A stretch of 64,000 bases of DNA from an uncultured Jannaschia sp. (GCA_947494145.1 CANLTZ010000013.1:62001-126000), one strand, 5' to 3'; shown: positions 18,400-27,307, numbered from the stretch's first letter. Program-made: numbers and translations. The notes: generated by a model not told the origin, from the sequence alone.

Positions 18400-19318
18400 G
18401 GCCGTGCCTCTGCAATTCCGTCACATGGGCCGCCACGCTGCGACCCAACGCGTCGAGGTCATAGCCCCCTTCCAGGCAGGAGACCAGCTTGCCCCCGGCA
18501 TGGACGGCGGCCAGGTCGCAGAGCTGGGCGGTCGCCCAGGTGAAGTCGTCCTCCACCCAGTTGAGTTGCGCCAGAGGGTCGTCGCGATGGGCGTCGAACC
18601 CGGCAGAGACCAGCACCAGTTCCGGCGCAAAGGCGTGGAGGCGCGGCAAAATGTCGTCGGTCATCTTGGTCCGAAACAGCGTGCCGTCTGAATTGGGGGG
18701 CAACGGGACGTTCATCACCTGCTCATGGGCGCCGGTTTCATAGCTTTCGCCGGTGCCGGGCCAAAGCGGCGATTGATGGGTGCTGACGAACAGGGCGCGG
18801 GGTTCATCCCACAGCAAATCCTGCGTGCCATTGCCGTGATGGACGTCGAAATCCACCACCGCCACGCGGGACAGGCCATGGGCCGTCATGGCGTGTTTTG
18901 CGGCGATGGCGACGGTGCCGAAGAGGCAGAAGCCCATGGGTTTCGCCGTCTCGGCATGGTGTCCCGGGGGACGCATTGCCAGAAACGCATTGGGCGCTTC
19001 GCCCGCCATGACCGCATCCACGGCGCGGATCGCGCCGCCCACGGCCAGACGCGCGGCGCGCAGTGATCCGGGGGACATGTGGGTATCAGGGTCAAGCTGG
19101 GTCCAGCCATCGGCTGGGGCGGCGGCTGCGATGGCGTCGATATAGTTTTGTGGATGGCCGAGCGCGATCTGGTCATCGCTCGCCTCGATCGCGTCTTCGC
19201 GCATCAGGTCGAAATCGGCCAAGGCGCGGTGGATGGCCTTCAGCCGGTCCACCTGTTCGGGGTGACCGGGCGGCGTGACGTGGTCATGGGCCGCATCGTG
19301 GGTAATTAGAAGCGTCAT
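18392..19318 (-). CDS. Histone deacetylase-family protein
   Basis: A 308-residue class II HDAC/acetylpolyamine amidohydrolase-type enzyme. The metal site is complete: RPPGHHAE (active-site His pair), DFDVHHGNGTQ (zinc Asp and His), SAGFDAHRDDPL (second zinc Asp) and the closing EGGYDLDALG. It removes acetyl groups from lysines or polyamines, or cleaves acetoin-type compounds; the substrate is open. Its start overlaps the petR-like stop by one base, and its end overlaps xseB, so it is translated as part of the regulator-isoprenoid run. Confidence 0.9.
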   Translation of the reverse strand: MTLLITHDAAHDHVTPPGHPEQVDRLKAIHRALADFDLMREDAIEASDDQIALGHPQNYIDAIAAAAPADGWTQLDPDTHMSPGSLRAARLAVGGAIRAVDAVMAGEAPNAFLAMRPPGHHAETAKPMGFCLFGTVAIAAKHAMTAHGLSRVAVVDFDVHHGNGTQDLLWDEPRALFVSTHQSPLWPGTGESYETGAHEQVMNVPLPPNSDGTLFRTKMTDDILPRLHAFAPELVLVSAGFDAHRDDPLAQLNWVEDDFTWATAQLCDLAAVHAGGKLVSCLEGGYDLDALGRSVAAHVTELQRHGHG

Positions 19319-20028
19319 CAGTCAGGCGTGAGCATATAGCCTTCGCCCCGCACCGTCTGAAGGTAGCGGGGCTGCTTCGGGTCGGCTTCGAGCTTGCGGC
19401 GCAGGCGGGTGATTTGGACATCGACCGCGCGCTCGCCGGAAAGCTCCCCATCGCGGCCCAACTTTTCGACCAGGGTGGCGCGGCTGACGGGCTCATGCGG
19501 GGTGGCGGCGAAGATGCGCATCAGGGTGGTTTCCGTGGCCGTCAGACGCACGGGGGATTGGCCCTGCCAAAGCTCCCCCCGGTCCAGGTCGTAGCGGACC
19601 GGGCCCAGATGCAACATTTTAGGCATGGCGCCGCCGCCCGCGGGGGCGCGGCGCAAGATGGCTTTGAGGCGTAGCAGCAATTCCTTGGGCTCAAAGGGTT
19701 TGGGCAGGTAATCGTCAGCCCCGGCCTCAAGCCCGGTGATCCGGTCGGAGGTTTCGCCCTTGGCCGTTAGCAGCAGAATGGGCATGTCGCGCGTTTCGCG
19801 GATTTCCGCACAAAGGGTGAAGCCATTGTCGCCCGGCATCATCACGTCAAGGATGGCCATGTCGAAATCGAGCCCGCCGAGAAGACGGCGCGCATGTTCG
19901 GCATCGCGGGCGGCGGTGGTCAGATATCCGTTTCGAACCAGAAACTTCTGGAGCAAGGAGCGGATGCGTTCGTCGTCGTCGACCAGCAGGATATGGGCCT
20001 GATGGTTCGGCACGGCCTCGTCGGTCAT
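19318..20028 (-). CDS. petR: OmpR-family response regulator, PetR-like
   Basis: A 236-residue two-component response regulator. The receiver domain shows the acidic pair DDD near residues 17-19, phosphoacceptor Asp in LDVMMPG, Thr in LLTAKG and Lys in YLPKPF. The C-terminal winged helix has the OmpR-type RAVDVQITRLRRKLE and VRGEGYML. The pairing with an upstream MarR-like gene is the petP-petR arrangement of Rhodobacter capsulatus, where petR is needed for growth; the symbol rests on that context. No sensor kinase is adjacent. It overlaps petP by 4 bases. Confidence 0.85.
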   Translation of the reverse strand: MTDEAVPNHQAHILLVDDDERIRSLLQKFLVRNGYLTTAARDAEHARRLLGGLDFDMAILDVMMPGDNGFTLCAEIRETRDMPILLLTAKGETSDRITGLEAGADDYLPKPFEPKELLLRLKAILRRAPAGGGAMPKMLHLGPVRYDLDRGELWQGQSPVRLTATETTLMRIFAATPHEPVSRATLVEKLGRDGELSGERAVDVQITRLRRKLEADPKQPRYLQTVRGEGYMLTPD

Positions 20029-20519
20029 CGCTCGCTTTCCTTGGCGGCCGCGAAATGGCGGCGGAGTTCGGGGTCCATCATATGCTCAAGCACCTGCCGA
20101 AATCCAGCAACAGCGGCAGGGCCGGCATCGCGAAAAGCCGCGCGCATCCGCGCGCGCTGCGCGTCTGACAAGGCGCGTTCCAGTGTGGTCCCGGCTTCGG
20201 TGAGAAAAAGATTTCGTTCGCGCCGGTCGCGTTCGCCCACGCGGCTGTCCACCAATCCGTCCTCGACCAATGTGCGCAACACCCGGTTCAGCGATTGCTT
20301 GGTGACGCCCAGAATGGTGAGTAAGCTGTTCACCGTGGTTCCCGGGCTGCGATGAATGAAGTGAATGGCCCGATGATGGGCGCGGCCATAGCCGCGCTCG
20401 GCCAAGATGCGGTCGGGGTCGGCGGTGAAGCCGCGATAGGCGAAGAACATCGCCTCGATTGCACGGCGAAGTTGTTCATCGGTCAAGAACAGAAGGTTGT
20501 CGCTGTGATCATCCGCCAT
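20025..20519 (-). CDS. petP: MarR-family regulator, PetP-like
   Basis: A 164-residue winged-helix protein. The recognition region reads TVNSLLTILGVTKQSLNRVLRTLVEDGLVDSR, followed by the wing RDRRERNLFLTEAG, as in MarR proteins. Its position directly before a response regulator with a 4-base overlap matches petP in Rhodobacter. It heads the six-gene minus-strand run and diverges from ilvE across about 120 bases, so it could control either side. The ligand is unknown. Confidence 0.82.
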   Translation of the reverse strand: MADDHSDNLLFLTDEQLRRAIEAMFFAYRGFTADPDRILAERGYGRAHHRAIHFIHRSPGTTVNSLLTILGVTKQSLNRVLRTLVEDGLVDSRVGERDRRERNLFLTEAGTTLERALSDAQRARMRAAFRDAGPAAVAGFRQVLEHMMDPELRRHFAAAKESER

Positions 20520-20542
20520 GGGGTCAAACTACGTCAGCGTTA

Positions 20543-20571
20543 TTGACATTCCAAGCACGCATTGTTAGCGA
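20543..20571 (+). promoter_or_regulatory. Possible promoter of ilvE
   Basis: TTGACA at 20543-20548 is followed after 17 bases by TAGCGA (20566-20571), about 70 bases before the ilvE start. The -35 is perfect and the -10 weak. The 120-base gap also has to serve petP in the other direction. Confidence 0.4.
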
Positions 20572-20640
20572 CGGTTGGATTTTACGCAATAATATGTCCG
20601 AAAGTCACGCTTTTCGGCAATGAACGGGAGGGTGGGCGCC

Positions 20641-21510
20641 ATGGCTGGGTCCTATGCGGAAATGGACGGCAAGATCTGGATGGATGGCAAGCTGATCGAC
20701 TGGCGCGACGCCAATGTCCATCTGCTGACCCATGCGATGCATTACGCAAGCTCCGTCTTTGAGGGGGAGCGTGCCTATGGCGGCAAGATTTTCGAGAGCC
20801 GGAAGCATTCAGAACGATTGATCGCCTCGGGCCGCGAATTGGACATGGAACTTCCCTGGACGGTCGATGAAATCGAGGCCGCGAAGTATGAGACCATGCA
20901 GGCCAATGGGTTGGAAGACGCCTATATCCGCGTACTGGCCTGGCGCGGCGCGGGTGAAGATATGGGCGTGTCGTCCCTGCGCAACCCCGTGCGGATGGCG
21001 GTCGCAACCTGGGCTTGGGGCAACTATTACGGCGACGCCAAGACCAAAGGCGCGAAGCTGGATATCGCCAAGTGGAAGCGGCCATCGCCCGAAACGGCGC
21101 CTTACAAGGCCAAAGCCGCCGGGCTTTACATGATCGCGACCATGTCGAAACACGCGGCGGAGGCCAAAGGCTGCTCGGACGCTATGATGTTCGACTATCG
21201 TGGCTACGTGGCCGAAGCGACGGGGGCGAACATCTTCTTCGTCAAAGATTGCGAAGTGCATACGCCCAAGCCCGATTGCTTCCTGAACGGTATCACCCGC
21301 CAGACCGTGATGGGGCTGTTGGAAGAGCGGCAGATCAAGATCCACGAGCGCCACATCATGCCCGAAGAGCTTGAAGGCTTCGAGCAATGCTGGCTAACCG
21401 GGACCGCCGCAGAGGTCACGCCTGTTGGACAGATCGGCGATTACAACTTCGAAGTTGGCGCAATCACGCGAGATATTTCAGATACTTATGAGAAAATTGT
21501 ACGGGCTTGA
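20641..21510 (+). CDS. ilvE: Branched-chain amino acid aminotransferase
   Basis: A 289-residue PLP fold-type IV aminotransferase that makes valine, leucine and isoleucine from their 2-oxo acids using glutamate. The N-terminal HAMHYASSVFEGERAY, the Lys-containing YKAKAAGLYM, the GYVAEATGANIFF block and LNGITRQTVMGL are family signatures, and TGTAAEVTPV is near the end. The ATG at 20641 is supported by GGGAGGG 9 bases upstream; a start 21 bases earlier lacks such a site. A hairpin follows the stop directly. Confidence 0.93.
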   Translation: MAGSYAEMDGKIWMDGKLIDWRDANVHLLTHAMHYASSVFEGERAYGGKIFESRKHSERLIASGRELDMELPWTVDEIEAAKYETMQANGLEDAYIRVLAWRGAGEDMGVSSLRNPVRMAVATWAWGNYYGDAKTKGAKLDIAKWKRPSPETAPYKAKAAGLYMIATMSKHAAEAKGCSDAMMFDYRGYVAEATGANIFFVKDCEVHTPKPDCFLNGITRQTVMGLLEERQIKIHERHIMPEELEGFEQCWLTGTAAEVTPVGQIGDYNFEVGAITRDISDTYEKIVRA

Positions 21511-21548
21511 GTGAAATGGCTCCACCCCGAAGGATGGAGCCACTTCAC
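21511..21548 (+). terminator. Hairpin terminator after ilvE
   Basis: GTGAAATGGCTCCA (21511-21524) and TGGAGCCACTTCAC (21535-21548) form a 14-bp stem with one mismatch and a 10-base loop, starting at the base after the stop codon. No clear T-run follows, so its strength is uncertain. Confidence 0.65.
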
Positions 21549-21800
21549 TCGTTACCGAACATCCGGTTATTCTAGGTAGTGGCCCCCAGGTTGGCGCACT
21601 GGGTGGGGGCTATGACACGCCGCCCCGGGGGCCAGAGCTCTCGCTCCTACAAGAAATGGTATGACGGCTACCTCAGGCGATTCGTGGGTGGTGTCGTGCC
21701 ATTCGCCGGGTGATTTTGTGGCACCGATTGGGCGGCCTGAACTGGTGATTAATGCTGACTGGGCTTGATCTGCCACGCCGCGCGCGCCACGTTCTGGCGG

Positions 21801-22130
21801 ATGAACGCACCTAGCCAGTTCCACGCGCCCGAGACGGTCAATTTCCATCGCACCGAATTGAGCGTGATTCTGTCGCTCTATGGTCGGTTCGTCGCGGCGG
21901 GCGAATGGCGCGATTACGGGATTTCGTCGCTCAAGGACGTGGCGATCTTTTCGGTCTTTCGACGCACGGCAGAACAGCCGATGTACCGGATCGAAAAGCG
22001 TCCGAAGATGGCAGCCAAGCAGGGTATTTATGCCGTCATCGGGATGGATGGTCGCATCCTGCGCCGCGGGCACGACTTGAAGACGGTGTTGCGCGTGTTG
22101 GAGCGCAAGCTCATCCGATCTGTCGAATAA
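21801..22130 (+). CDS. DUF2794 protein
   Basis: A 109-residue conserved alphaproteobacterial protein of unknown function. The order FHRTELSVILSLYGRFVAAGEWRDYGI, SLKDVAIFSVFRR, YRIEKRP and GIYAVIGMDGRILRRGHDL matches DUF2794 as I remember it. It is basic, soluble and has no membrane segment. The ATG at 21801 begins the conserved part; the extra upstream in-frame residues are not family-like. No ribosome site is obvious. It stands alone between ilvE and an orphan acidic gene. Confidence 0.8.
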   Translation: MNAPSQFHAPETVNFHRTELSVILSLYGRFVAAGEWRDYGISSLKDVAIFSVFRRTAEQPMYRIEKRPKMAAKQGIYAVIGMDGRILRRGHDLKTVLRVLERKLIRSVE

Positions 22131-22341
22131 AAAGCCTTTGCAAAACAACTGCTGGCTCGGTCCGTCCCAGGGGCCAAGCGATGCAGGCCGTTTCTTTTCC
22201 GTCGCACCAGCGTCACTTCGATCACTCTAGCTCATTTGGACGGTACGGTTTCCCCGCCTATCTGCGCGCCGGGGGCAATGCTATCCCCATCTCGTGTTTG
22301 CAAGCCATTGATTTCAATTTGTTAACAGGAGGGTCGGCGCC

Positions 22342-22716
22342 ATGTCGGACCACTTTATCTTTATTCCCAGTATCGAATATACCCTGAGCGGTGACGCCAA
22401 GGTGACCGTCATCGAGGTGGAAACGCCCGAATACATCGCAAAGCAGCTTATGCTTCAAGAAGACCTCAAAGAGCTTCTGATTGCCGGCAAGTTTGATGGC
22501 GAAGCGTTGGCCGAGGCAGGATCGGACATGCCGCTTATGGTGGCCGAGGCCGATATGTGGGCCGAGGCGTTCGAACTGGCCGGATGGTGTGGCAGTGACG
22601 GCCGCCCGATCTTCCCGATCGAGCCCGAAGAACGCCCTGAAATCCCGGATTTCGACGGCGGCGCCGGGCCATGTTTCACGGATATCGAAATGGCTGCTGA
22701 GCTGGGGCTTTTCTAA
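22342..22716 (+). CDS. Orphan acidic protein, function unknown
   Basis: A 124-residue, strongly acidic protein that I do not recognise. It has no signal peptide or membrane segment. It contains an alpha-helical, Glu-rich central part (residues 30-75) and a Pro/Asp-rich stretch with PIFPIEPEERPEIPDFDGG. The start is well supported: AGGAGGG lies 9 bases upstream, and the codon use is GC-rich in third positions like its neighbours. About 210 bases of non-coding DNA precede it, and an opposing NlpC gene follows 60 bases later. Confidence 0.65.
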   Translation: MSDHFIFIPSIEYTLSGDAKVTVIEVETPEYIAKQLMLQEDLKELLIAGKFDGEALAEAGSDMPLMVAEADMWAEAFELAGWCGSDGRPIFPIEPEERPEIPDFDGGAGPCFTDIEMAAELGLF

Positions 22717-22776
22717 GCCACCGTCGCTCAAACGACCTTCGCCGGTCGCGCCATGGCGCGGCTGGTGTGCCTGTTT

Positions 22777-23634
22777 TCAGGCCGCTTCCACCCGCCGACG
22801 CATGGCGACGTCACCGGTGCCCGACCCGATGCCGTCAGTAGATGCCATGATACGCGCTCGGGCCTGGGCTAGGGATTCATAGGCGACGGCCATGTGATGG
22901 GCGTTGGCATGCAACAGCGTCTCGGCATCCGACATCAGGCCCACATGCCCATCCCAGAAAATCAGGTCCCCGCGCTTGAGCGGCTCGTCAGGGTGCAATT
23001 CCCGGCCAAGGCCCCGTTGCTGGTCGCTGTCGCGTGGGCAGTCTTGACCGCAGGCAATGAAAGCGGCCTGGATCAAACCTGAGCAATCGATACCCCAGCG
23101 GGACGAGCCACCCCAAAGATAGGGTGTGCCTAGGAACATGTCTGCCACGCCCACCGGGTCCCCGAAACGCGCCCGGAGGGGTTGCAGGTGTCCAGAGGGG
23201 ATGAAGTGACCGGTCGATATCTTCTTGAAATCGCCCATATCCGACGTAACGCGCACATGGCTGCCGAAGAAGATGGCTACTTCCGGCGGCGCCTTGAGCT
23301 TCGGCTTTGGGTAGAGATGCGTAGCCGGTGCCGCGACCCAATGCGTCGCCGCTTCCTGCCGAGCGAGGGCGCCGGACAGAACATAGCCGCAATAGCCATC
23401 GCGCAGGGACTGCCCGAAGGCGAAGCCGTCCCGTTCGTCGATCACGCGGAAGGCCTCACCGAACATAAGCTGATTGGCACGCTCCCCCCTCGGGGCGTCT
23501 GACAGGTTGACGAGCGGTTGCTGCACGGTGCGGACCGTGCCTTTGACGTAGCGCGTTGCTTCGACCACGCCGCGCAGCTCATGGGCGGCGGCATGGCCAT
23601 TGGCTGGGGTCATGCGAGGGTCAAAAGCGCTCAT
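22777..23634 (-). CDS. NlpC/P60 peptidoglycan endopeptidase
   Basis: A 285-residue C40-family cysteine peptidase expected to cut D-Glu/meso-DAP links in cell-wall peptides. The catalytic Cys is in GIDCSGLIQAAF, the His in DGHVGLM and a third polar residue in LLHANAHH. The N-terminal half carries SH3b-like segments (GEAFRVIDERDGFAFGQ, LRDGYCGYV). No clear signal peptide is seen, so a recycling or murein-tripeptide role in the cytosol is possible. It overlaps the upstream M17 aminopeptidase by 4 bases, a pairing that suits stepwise degradation of wall peptides. Confidence 0.88.
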   Translation of the reverse strand: MSAFDPRMTPANGHAAAHELRGVVEATRYVKGTVRTVQQPLVNLSDAPRGERANQLMFGEAFRVIDERDGFAFGQSLRDGYCGYVLSGALARQEAATHWVAAPATHLYPKPKLKAPPEVAIFFGSHVRVTSDMGDFKKISTGHFIPSGHLQPLRARFGDPVGVADMFLGTPYLWGGSSRWGIDCSGLIQAAFIACGQDCPRDSDQQRGLGRELHPDEPLKRGDLIFWDGHVGLMSDAETLLHANAHHMAVAYESLAQARARIMASTDGIGSGTGDVAMRRRVEAA

Positions 23635-25013
23635 ATCGACAGGATCCCGGGTAAAGCATCAAAGATAGCCCGTGCGCCCATGCCGATGCCACCCTTTGGG
23701 CGCCCAGGCGCTGCTGTCGGGTTCCAGCCATAGATGTCGAAATGGGCAAAGCGGGGTGTGTCCTTGACGAACCGGTCCAGGAAGAGCGCTGCAGTGACCG
23801 AACCCGCGAAGCTACCTGAGGGCGCGTTGTCTAAATCGGCAATGCCTGGTTCGATCATCGCCTCATAGGGGCGGTGCAGCGGCATCCGCCAGACCGGATC
23901 ACGGACGCGGGCTGCCCCATGCGACAGCGCCATGGCGAGTGCGTCGTCGTCCGTGTAGTAGGGCGCAAGGTCTGGGCCTAGGGCCACGCGGGCGGCGCCT
24001 GTCAGCGTCGCCATGCAGATGGTCAACTCGGGCGGGTCTTCGGAGGCAAAGGCCAAGGCGTCCGCCAGGACAAGACGCCCTTCGGCATCTGTGTTGTTGA
24101 TTTCGACGGTCATGCCATTGCGCGCGGTCAGGATGTCACCGGGGCGGAAGGCATTGCCCGACACGGCGTTTTCTACCGCGGGGATCAGGACCCGAAGGCG
24201 GACCTTCAGGCCGGTCGCCATGATCATATGTGCCAGCCCCAAGACAGTGGCCGCGCCCCCCATATCCTTCTTCATCAACCCCATGGAGGCACCGGGCTTC
24301 AGGTTCAGCCCGCCCGTGTCGAAGCAAACGCCCTTGCCCACCAAGGTCACGGCGGGCCCCTCGCCCCAGGTCAGTTCGATCAACCGCGGCGCGCGGGTCG
24401 AGGCGCGCCCGACGGTGTGGATGAGGGGAAAATTCGCATCTAGCAAAGCGTCGCCGGTCGTCACCTGAATATCGGCGCCATGGCGGGCAGCCAGATCGCG
24501 CGTGGCGGCCTCCAACTCGGCGGGGCCCATGTCGGAAGATGGGGTGTTGATCAGGTCGCGGGTCAGGAATTCGCCTTCCGCGATGGCGATCAGCCGCGCG
24601 GCATCCACACCACGGGGTACACGCAAAAGCGGCACATCCCGGTCTTTGCCCGCGTATCGCGTGAAGCGATAGCCAGCCAGAAGCCAACCAAGCGCCGCTT
24701 CTTCAGTCGCGTTCGCGGTCAGGTCACCGTCCAGCGAATAGGTGCCCGGCGCAAGCGTGGCTGCTGCACGGGCCATCTGAAAGCGTTTACGCGTATGGTC
24801 CCGATGGTTGCCCCAACCCAGCAGCACACGGGCCACAGACAGGTCCGGTCCGGGAACACGCAGGACCTGCCCGGCGGCGCCGGTGAAGTCACAGGCGTGC
24901 ACCCAGTCACGCAAAGGTTCATCCTGGCGGCCGAGCCAGTCGTCAAACCCCGCCTTTGGCACGATCCGCACGGGAATGGCGCGGCTGTCAGGGTCGGCAA
25001 ATCTGGGTGTCAT
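23631..25013 (-). CDS. M17 leucyl aminopeptidase-family protein
   Basis: A 460-residue zinc or manganese aminopeptidase. Signatures: VGKGVCFDTGGLNLKPG, MKKDMGGAA (metal Lys and Asp) and NTDAEGRLVLADAL (metal Asp/Glu and catalytic Arg). It removes N-terminal residues from peptides in the cytosol. The ATG at 25013 starts a protein of normal M17 length; earlier in-frame residues look random. Coupling with the NlpC/P60 gene suggests a shared job in peptide or murein turnover. Confidence 0.92.
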   Translation of the reverse strand: MTPRFADPDSRAIPVRIVPKAGFDDWLGRQDEPLRDWVHACDFTGAAGQVLRVPGPDLSVARVLLGWGNHRDHTRKRFQMARAAATLAPGTYSLDGDLTANATEEAALGWLLAGYRFTRYAGKDRDVPLLRVPRGVDAARLIAIAEGEFLTRDLINTPSSDMGPAELEAATRDLAARHGADIQVTTGDALLDANFPLIHTVGRASTRAPRLIELTWGEGPAVTLVGKGVCFDTGGLNLKPGASMGLMKKDMGGAATVLGLAHMIMATGLKVRLRVLIPAVENAVSGNAFRPGDILTARNGMTVEINNTDAEGRLVLADALAFASEDPPELTICMATLTGAARVALGPDLAPYYTDDDALAMALSHGAARVRDPVWRMPLHRPYEAMIEPGIADLDNAPSGSFAGSVTAALFLDRFVKDTPRFAHFDIYGWNPTAAPGRPKGGIGMGARAIFDALPGILSI

Positions 25014-25086
25014 GAAGTCCTCGGCGGCGCGGATCTGCGGCGCGGGACACACTAGCGGGACATGCCCGCATCGCAAGGTCTGGCGG

Positions 25087-25491
25087 TCAGGCGACCGTGT
25101 CGGGGAAGCCGTCGTGTTCCGTTTGCCCCACGACCCAGCCCCCGATGCTGTCCGCATCGCTCAGTCGCACCAACCGGTCGAGGCAGGCGGTCAGGGCGGC
25201 ACTATCCCGGCGCGCCAAGCAGTCCAGCACAGCATAGGCAGCGCGGTGCAGTGTATCCATGCCGATGGATGCGGCCATGTCCGCGAGATCTGCGCAAGTA
25301 TGGGTCAGTTCGCCATGGCGGTCGGGGCGCGCTTGCAGGCGCACGTCGCGCAGCGTGCCTTCGATTTCGGTAAGGACATCCGCGATGTAGGCTTCGGCCC
25401 GGGGACCGTATTGATCGCAGATACTTGCGAGTTTGGCGTGGTCGAAGGCCACAGTTTCGGCAGGTCGTAGCGTGGCGATGGTCTGGGTCAT
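25087..25491 (-). CDS. Small HPt-like helical protein
   Basis: A 134-residue protein of predicted mostly alpha-helical nature. The core, THTCADLADMAASIGMDTL then a long helix with RRDSAALTACLDRLVRL, resembles histidine-phosphotransfer (HPt) domains, in which a His precedes a helix with an (A)xxIG pattern. The usual Lys-Gly after the His is replaced by Ala-Asp, so phosphotransfer is unproven. It diverges from the carbonic anhydrase gene with 170 bases between the starts and lies 73 bases upstream of the M17 gene on the same strand. Confidence 0.6.
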   Translation of the reverse strand: MTQTIATLRPAETVAFDHAKLASICDQYGPRAEAYIADVLTEIEGTLRDVRLQARPDRHGELTHTCADLADMAASIGMDTLHRAAYAVLDCLARRDSAALTACLDRLVRLSDADSIGGWVVGQTEHDGFPDTVA

Positions 25492-25661
25492 TGTCTTAGC
25501 TCCGTCTTTCGAGGGGCCTGGCAGGCTTGAGATCTGGAATGACGGCCAAACGGGGCGAAACCTTGGCCCGTACTTGCCGCTTTGCCGGAGAAATTGCTCG
25601 AATTGCGCGCAGTGTTCGGGCAAAGGGGCAGCGACGCGCCAAAAGACAAGGACCGTCGGGA

Positions 25662-26312
25662 ATGAGGAATAGCAAGCCGCTGCCGGGTTCGCTTGTGCAA
25701 CGCTATCATGGTTGGAAGGCGACCACCTTTGCCGAGAATGCCGCCTGGTATCGACGTTTGGCCAGCGACGGCCAGCGCCCGCGTGCAATGGTGATTGCCT
25801 GCTGTGACAGTCGCGTGAATGTCGTGTCGATCTTCGAGGCGGAGCAGGGTGAGTTCTTCATCCATCGCAATATCGCGAACCTCGTCCCACCCCACGAACC
25901 CGACGGGCTGCGCCACGGGACATCGGCTGCGGTGGAATATGCGGTCAACAGCTTGAAAGTGTCTCAGATCATGGTGGTCGGGCATTCCCACTGCGGTGGC
26001 ATCGCGGGCTGCGACGCGATGTGCGCAGGCAATGCGCCCGACTTGGACGCGCCGGACAGTTATGTCGGTCGCTGGATGGACCTTCTGCGGTCCGGTTGGG
26101 AAGAAGTCCGCCATATAGAAGACACCGAAGCTCGGTGCGAGGCGCTGGAAAAGCGCGCGGTTCTGACGTCACTCGACAATCTGATGACTTTCCCGTTTGT
26201 CGCCGCGGCCGTCGAAACGGGGGATCTGGCGCTGCACGGGCTTTGGAACGACATCACCGAAGGTGTGCTGGAGATCTACGACGCCGCCAGCGACCGTTTT
26301 CAACCGCTCTGA
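25662..26312 (+). CDS. Beta-class carbonic anhydrase
   Basis: A 216-residue beta-carbonic anhydrase that interconverts CO2 and bicarbonate. Zinc and catalytic residues are present: CCDSR (zinc Cys47, Asp49-Arg51 pair) and HSHCGG (zinc His and Cys). The conserved FIHRNIANLVPP and GTSAAVEYAV strands match the fold. The ATG at 25662 gives the family length; upstream in-frame residues are Arg-rich and unlikely. The stop is 16 bases before an SbtA-like transporter and the SbtB-like gene follows, so the three form a bicarbonate-handling operon. Confidence 0.93.
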   Translation: MRNSKPLPGSLVQRYHGWKATTFAENAAWYRRLASDGQRPRAMVIACCDSRVNVVSIFEAEQGEFFIHRNIANLVPPHEPDGLRHGTSAAVEYAVNSLKVSQIMVVGHSHCGGIAGCDAMCAGNAPDLDAPDSYVGRWMDLLRSGWEEVRHIEDTEARCEALEKRAVLTSLDNLMTFPFVAAAVETGDLALHGLWNDITEGVLEIYDAASDRFQPL

Positions 26313-26328
26313 TCCGTCAGGAGAGACC

Positions 26329-27306
26329 GTGACAGACCTTCTCGACCTGGCACTGGGCAACTTGCTGTCGCCCATCATCCTCAGCTTCGCCCTGGGGCTA
26401 TTCGCGGCGCTGGCCCGGTCGGAATTGTCCGTGCCCGAAGCCATCGCCAAGGGACTTTCGATCTATTTGCTGTTTTCCATCGGCTTCAAGGGCGGCGTCG
26501 CTGTGAACGAAGCGGGTTTGGACGCAACCCTGGTAGGGGCACTGGTGGCGGGGGCGGTTTTGTCCTTTGCGCTGCCCTTCGCGGCCTTCGGGCTTTTGCG
26601 CGTGATGACGGGACTATCGGCATTGGATGCGGCGGCAGTGGCGGCGCATTACGGCTCCATCTCCATCGTGACCTTTGTGGCGGGGACCGCGGTGCTGACC
26701 AGCGCGGGCATCCCGTCGGATGGCTGGATGGTGGCCGTTGCCGCGGTGATGGAGGCCCCTGCGATCCTGGCGGCGCTGTGGCTGGTGGCGCGCAGCGGTG
26801 GCGGCGAACAGATGGATGGCGAACTCTGGCGAGAGATCCTGCTCAATGGCTCCATCGTGTTGCTGGTCGGGTCCTTCGCCATTGGCTGGATCACGGGCAG
26901 CGAGGGGATGGAGACCATCGCGCCCTTCATCGTGGCGCCCTTCCAAGGGGTGTTGTGCTTGTTCCTGCTGGATATGGGTTTGGTCGCAGGCCGGGGCCTG
27001 CGCGAGGCGCGGGGCATCCTACGGCCTGGCCTGCTGGCCTTCGGTATCCTGATGCCGTTGATCGGCTCCATCTCAGGTGCCTTGGCGGGGATGCTTCTGG
27101 GACTGGGCACCGGCAGCACGATGCTCTTCATGGTCTTGGGGGCATCGGCGAGCTATATCGCCGTGCCAGCGGCAATGCGGGTCGCCCTGCCCGAGGCGAA
27201 CCCGTCCATCTATCTCACGCTGTCGCTGGGCGTGACCTTCCCCTTCAACCTGACGCTCGGCTTGCCCATCTACTTGGCCGTGGCCCGCTGGATCACCGGA
27301 GGCTGA
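26329..27306 (+). CDS. sbtA: SbtA-family sodium-dependent bicarbonate transporter
   Basis: A 325-residue inner-membrane protein with about ten hydrophobic helices in two inverted halves. LLSPIILSFALGLFAALARSEL at the start, the SIYLLFSIGFKGG block, AAHYGSISIVTF and GASASYIAVPAAMRVALPEANP agree with the SbtA (DUF897) family. SbtA of cyanobacteria imports bicarbonate with sodium. The GTG at 26329 has CAGGAGA about 6 bases upstream. The next gene, an SbtB-like PII protein, starts 2 bases after the stop. Bicarbonate specificity is inferred from family and context. Confidence 0.88.
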   Translation: MTDLLDLALGNLLSPIILSFALGLFAALARSELSVPEAIAKGLSIYLLFSIGFKGGVAVNEAGLDATLVGALVAGAVLSFALPFAAFGLLRVMTGLSALDAAAVAAHYGSISIVTFVAGTAVLTSAGIPSDGWMVAVAAVMEAPAILAALWLVARSGGGEQMDGELWREILLNGSIVLLVGSFAIGWITGSEGMETIAPFIVAPFQGVLCLFLLDMGLVAGRGLREARGILRPGLLAFGILMPLIGSISGALAGMLLGLGTGSTMLFMVLGASASYIAVPAAMRVALPEANPSIYLTLSLGVTFPFNLTLGLPIYLAVARWITGG

Positions 27307-27307
27307 T

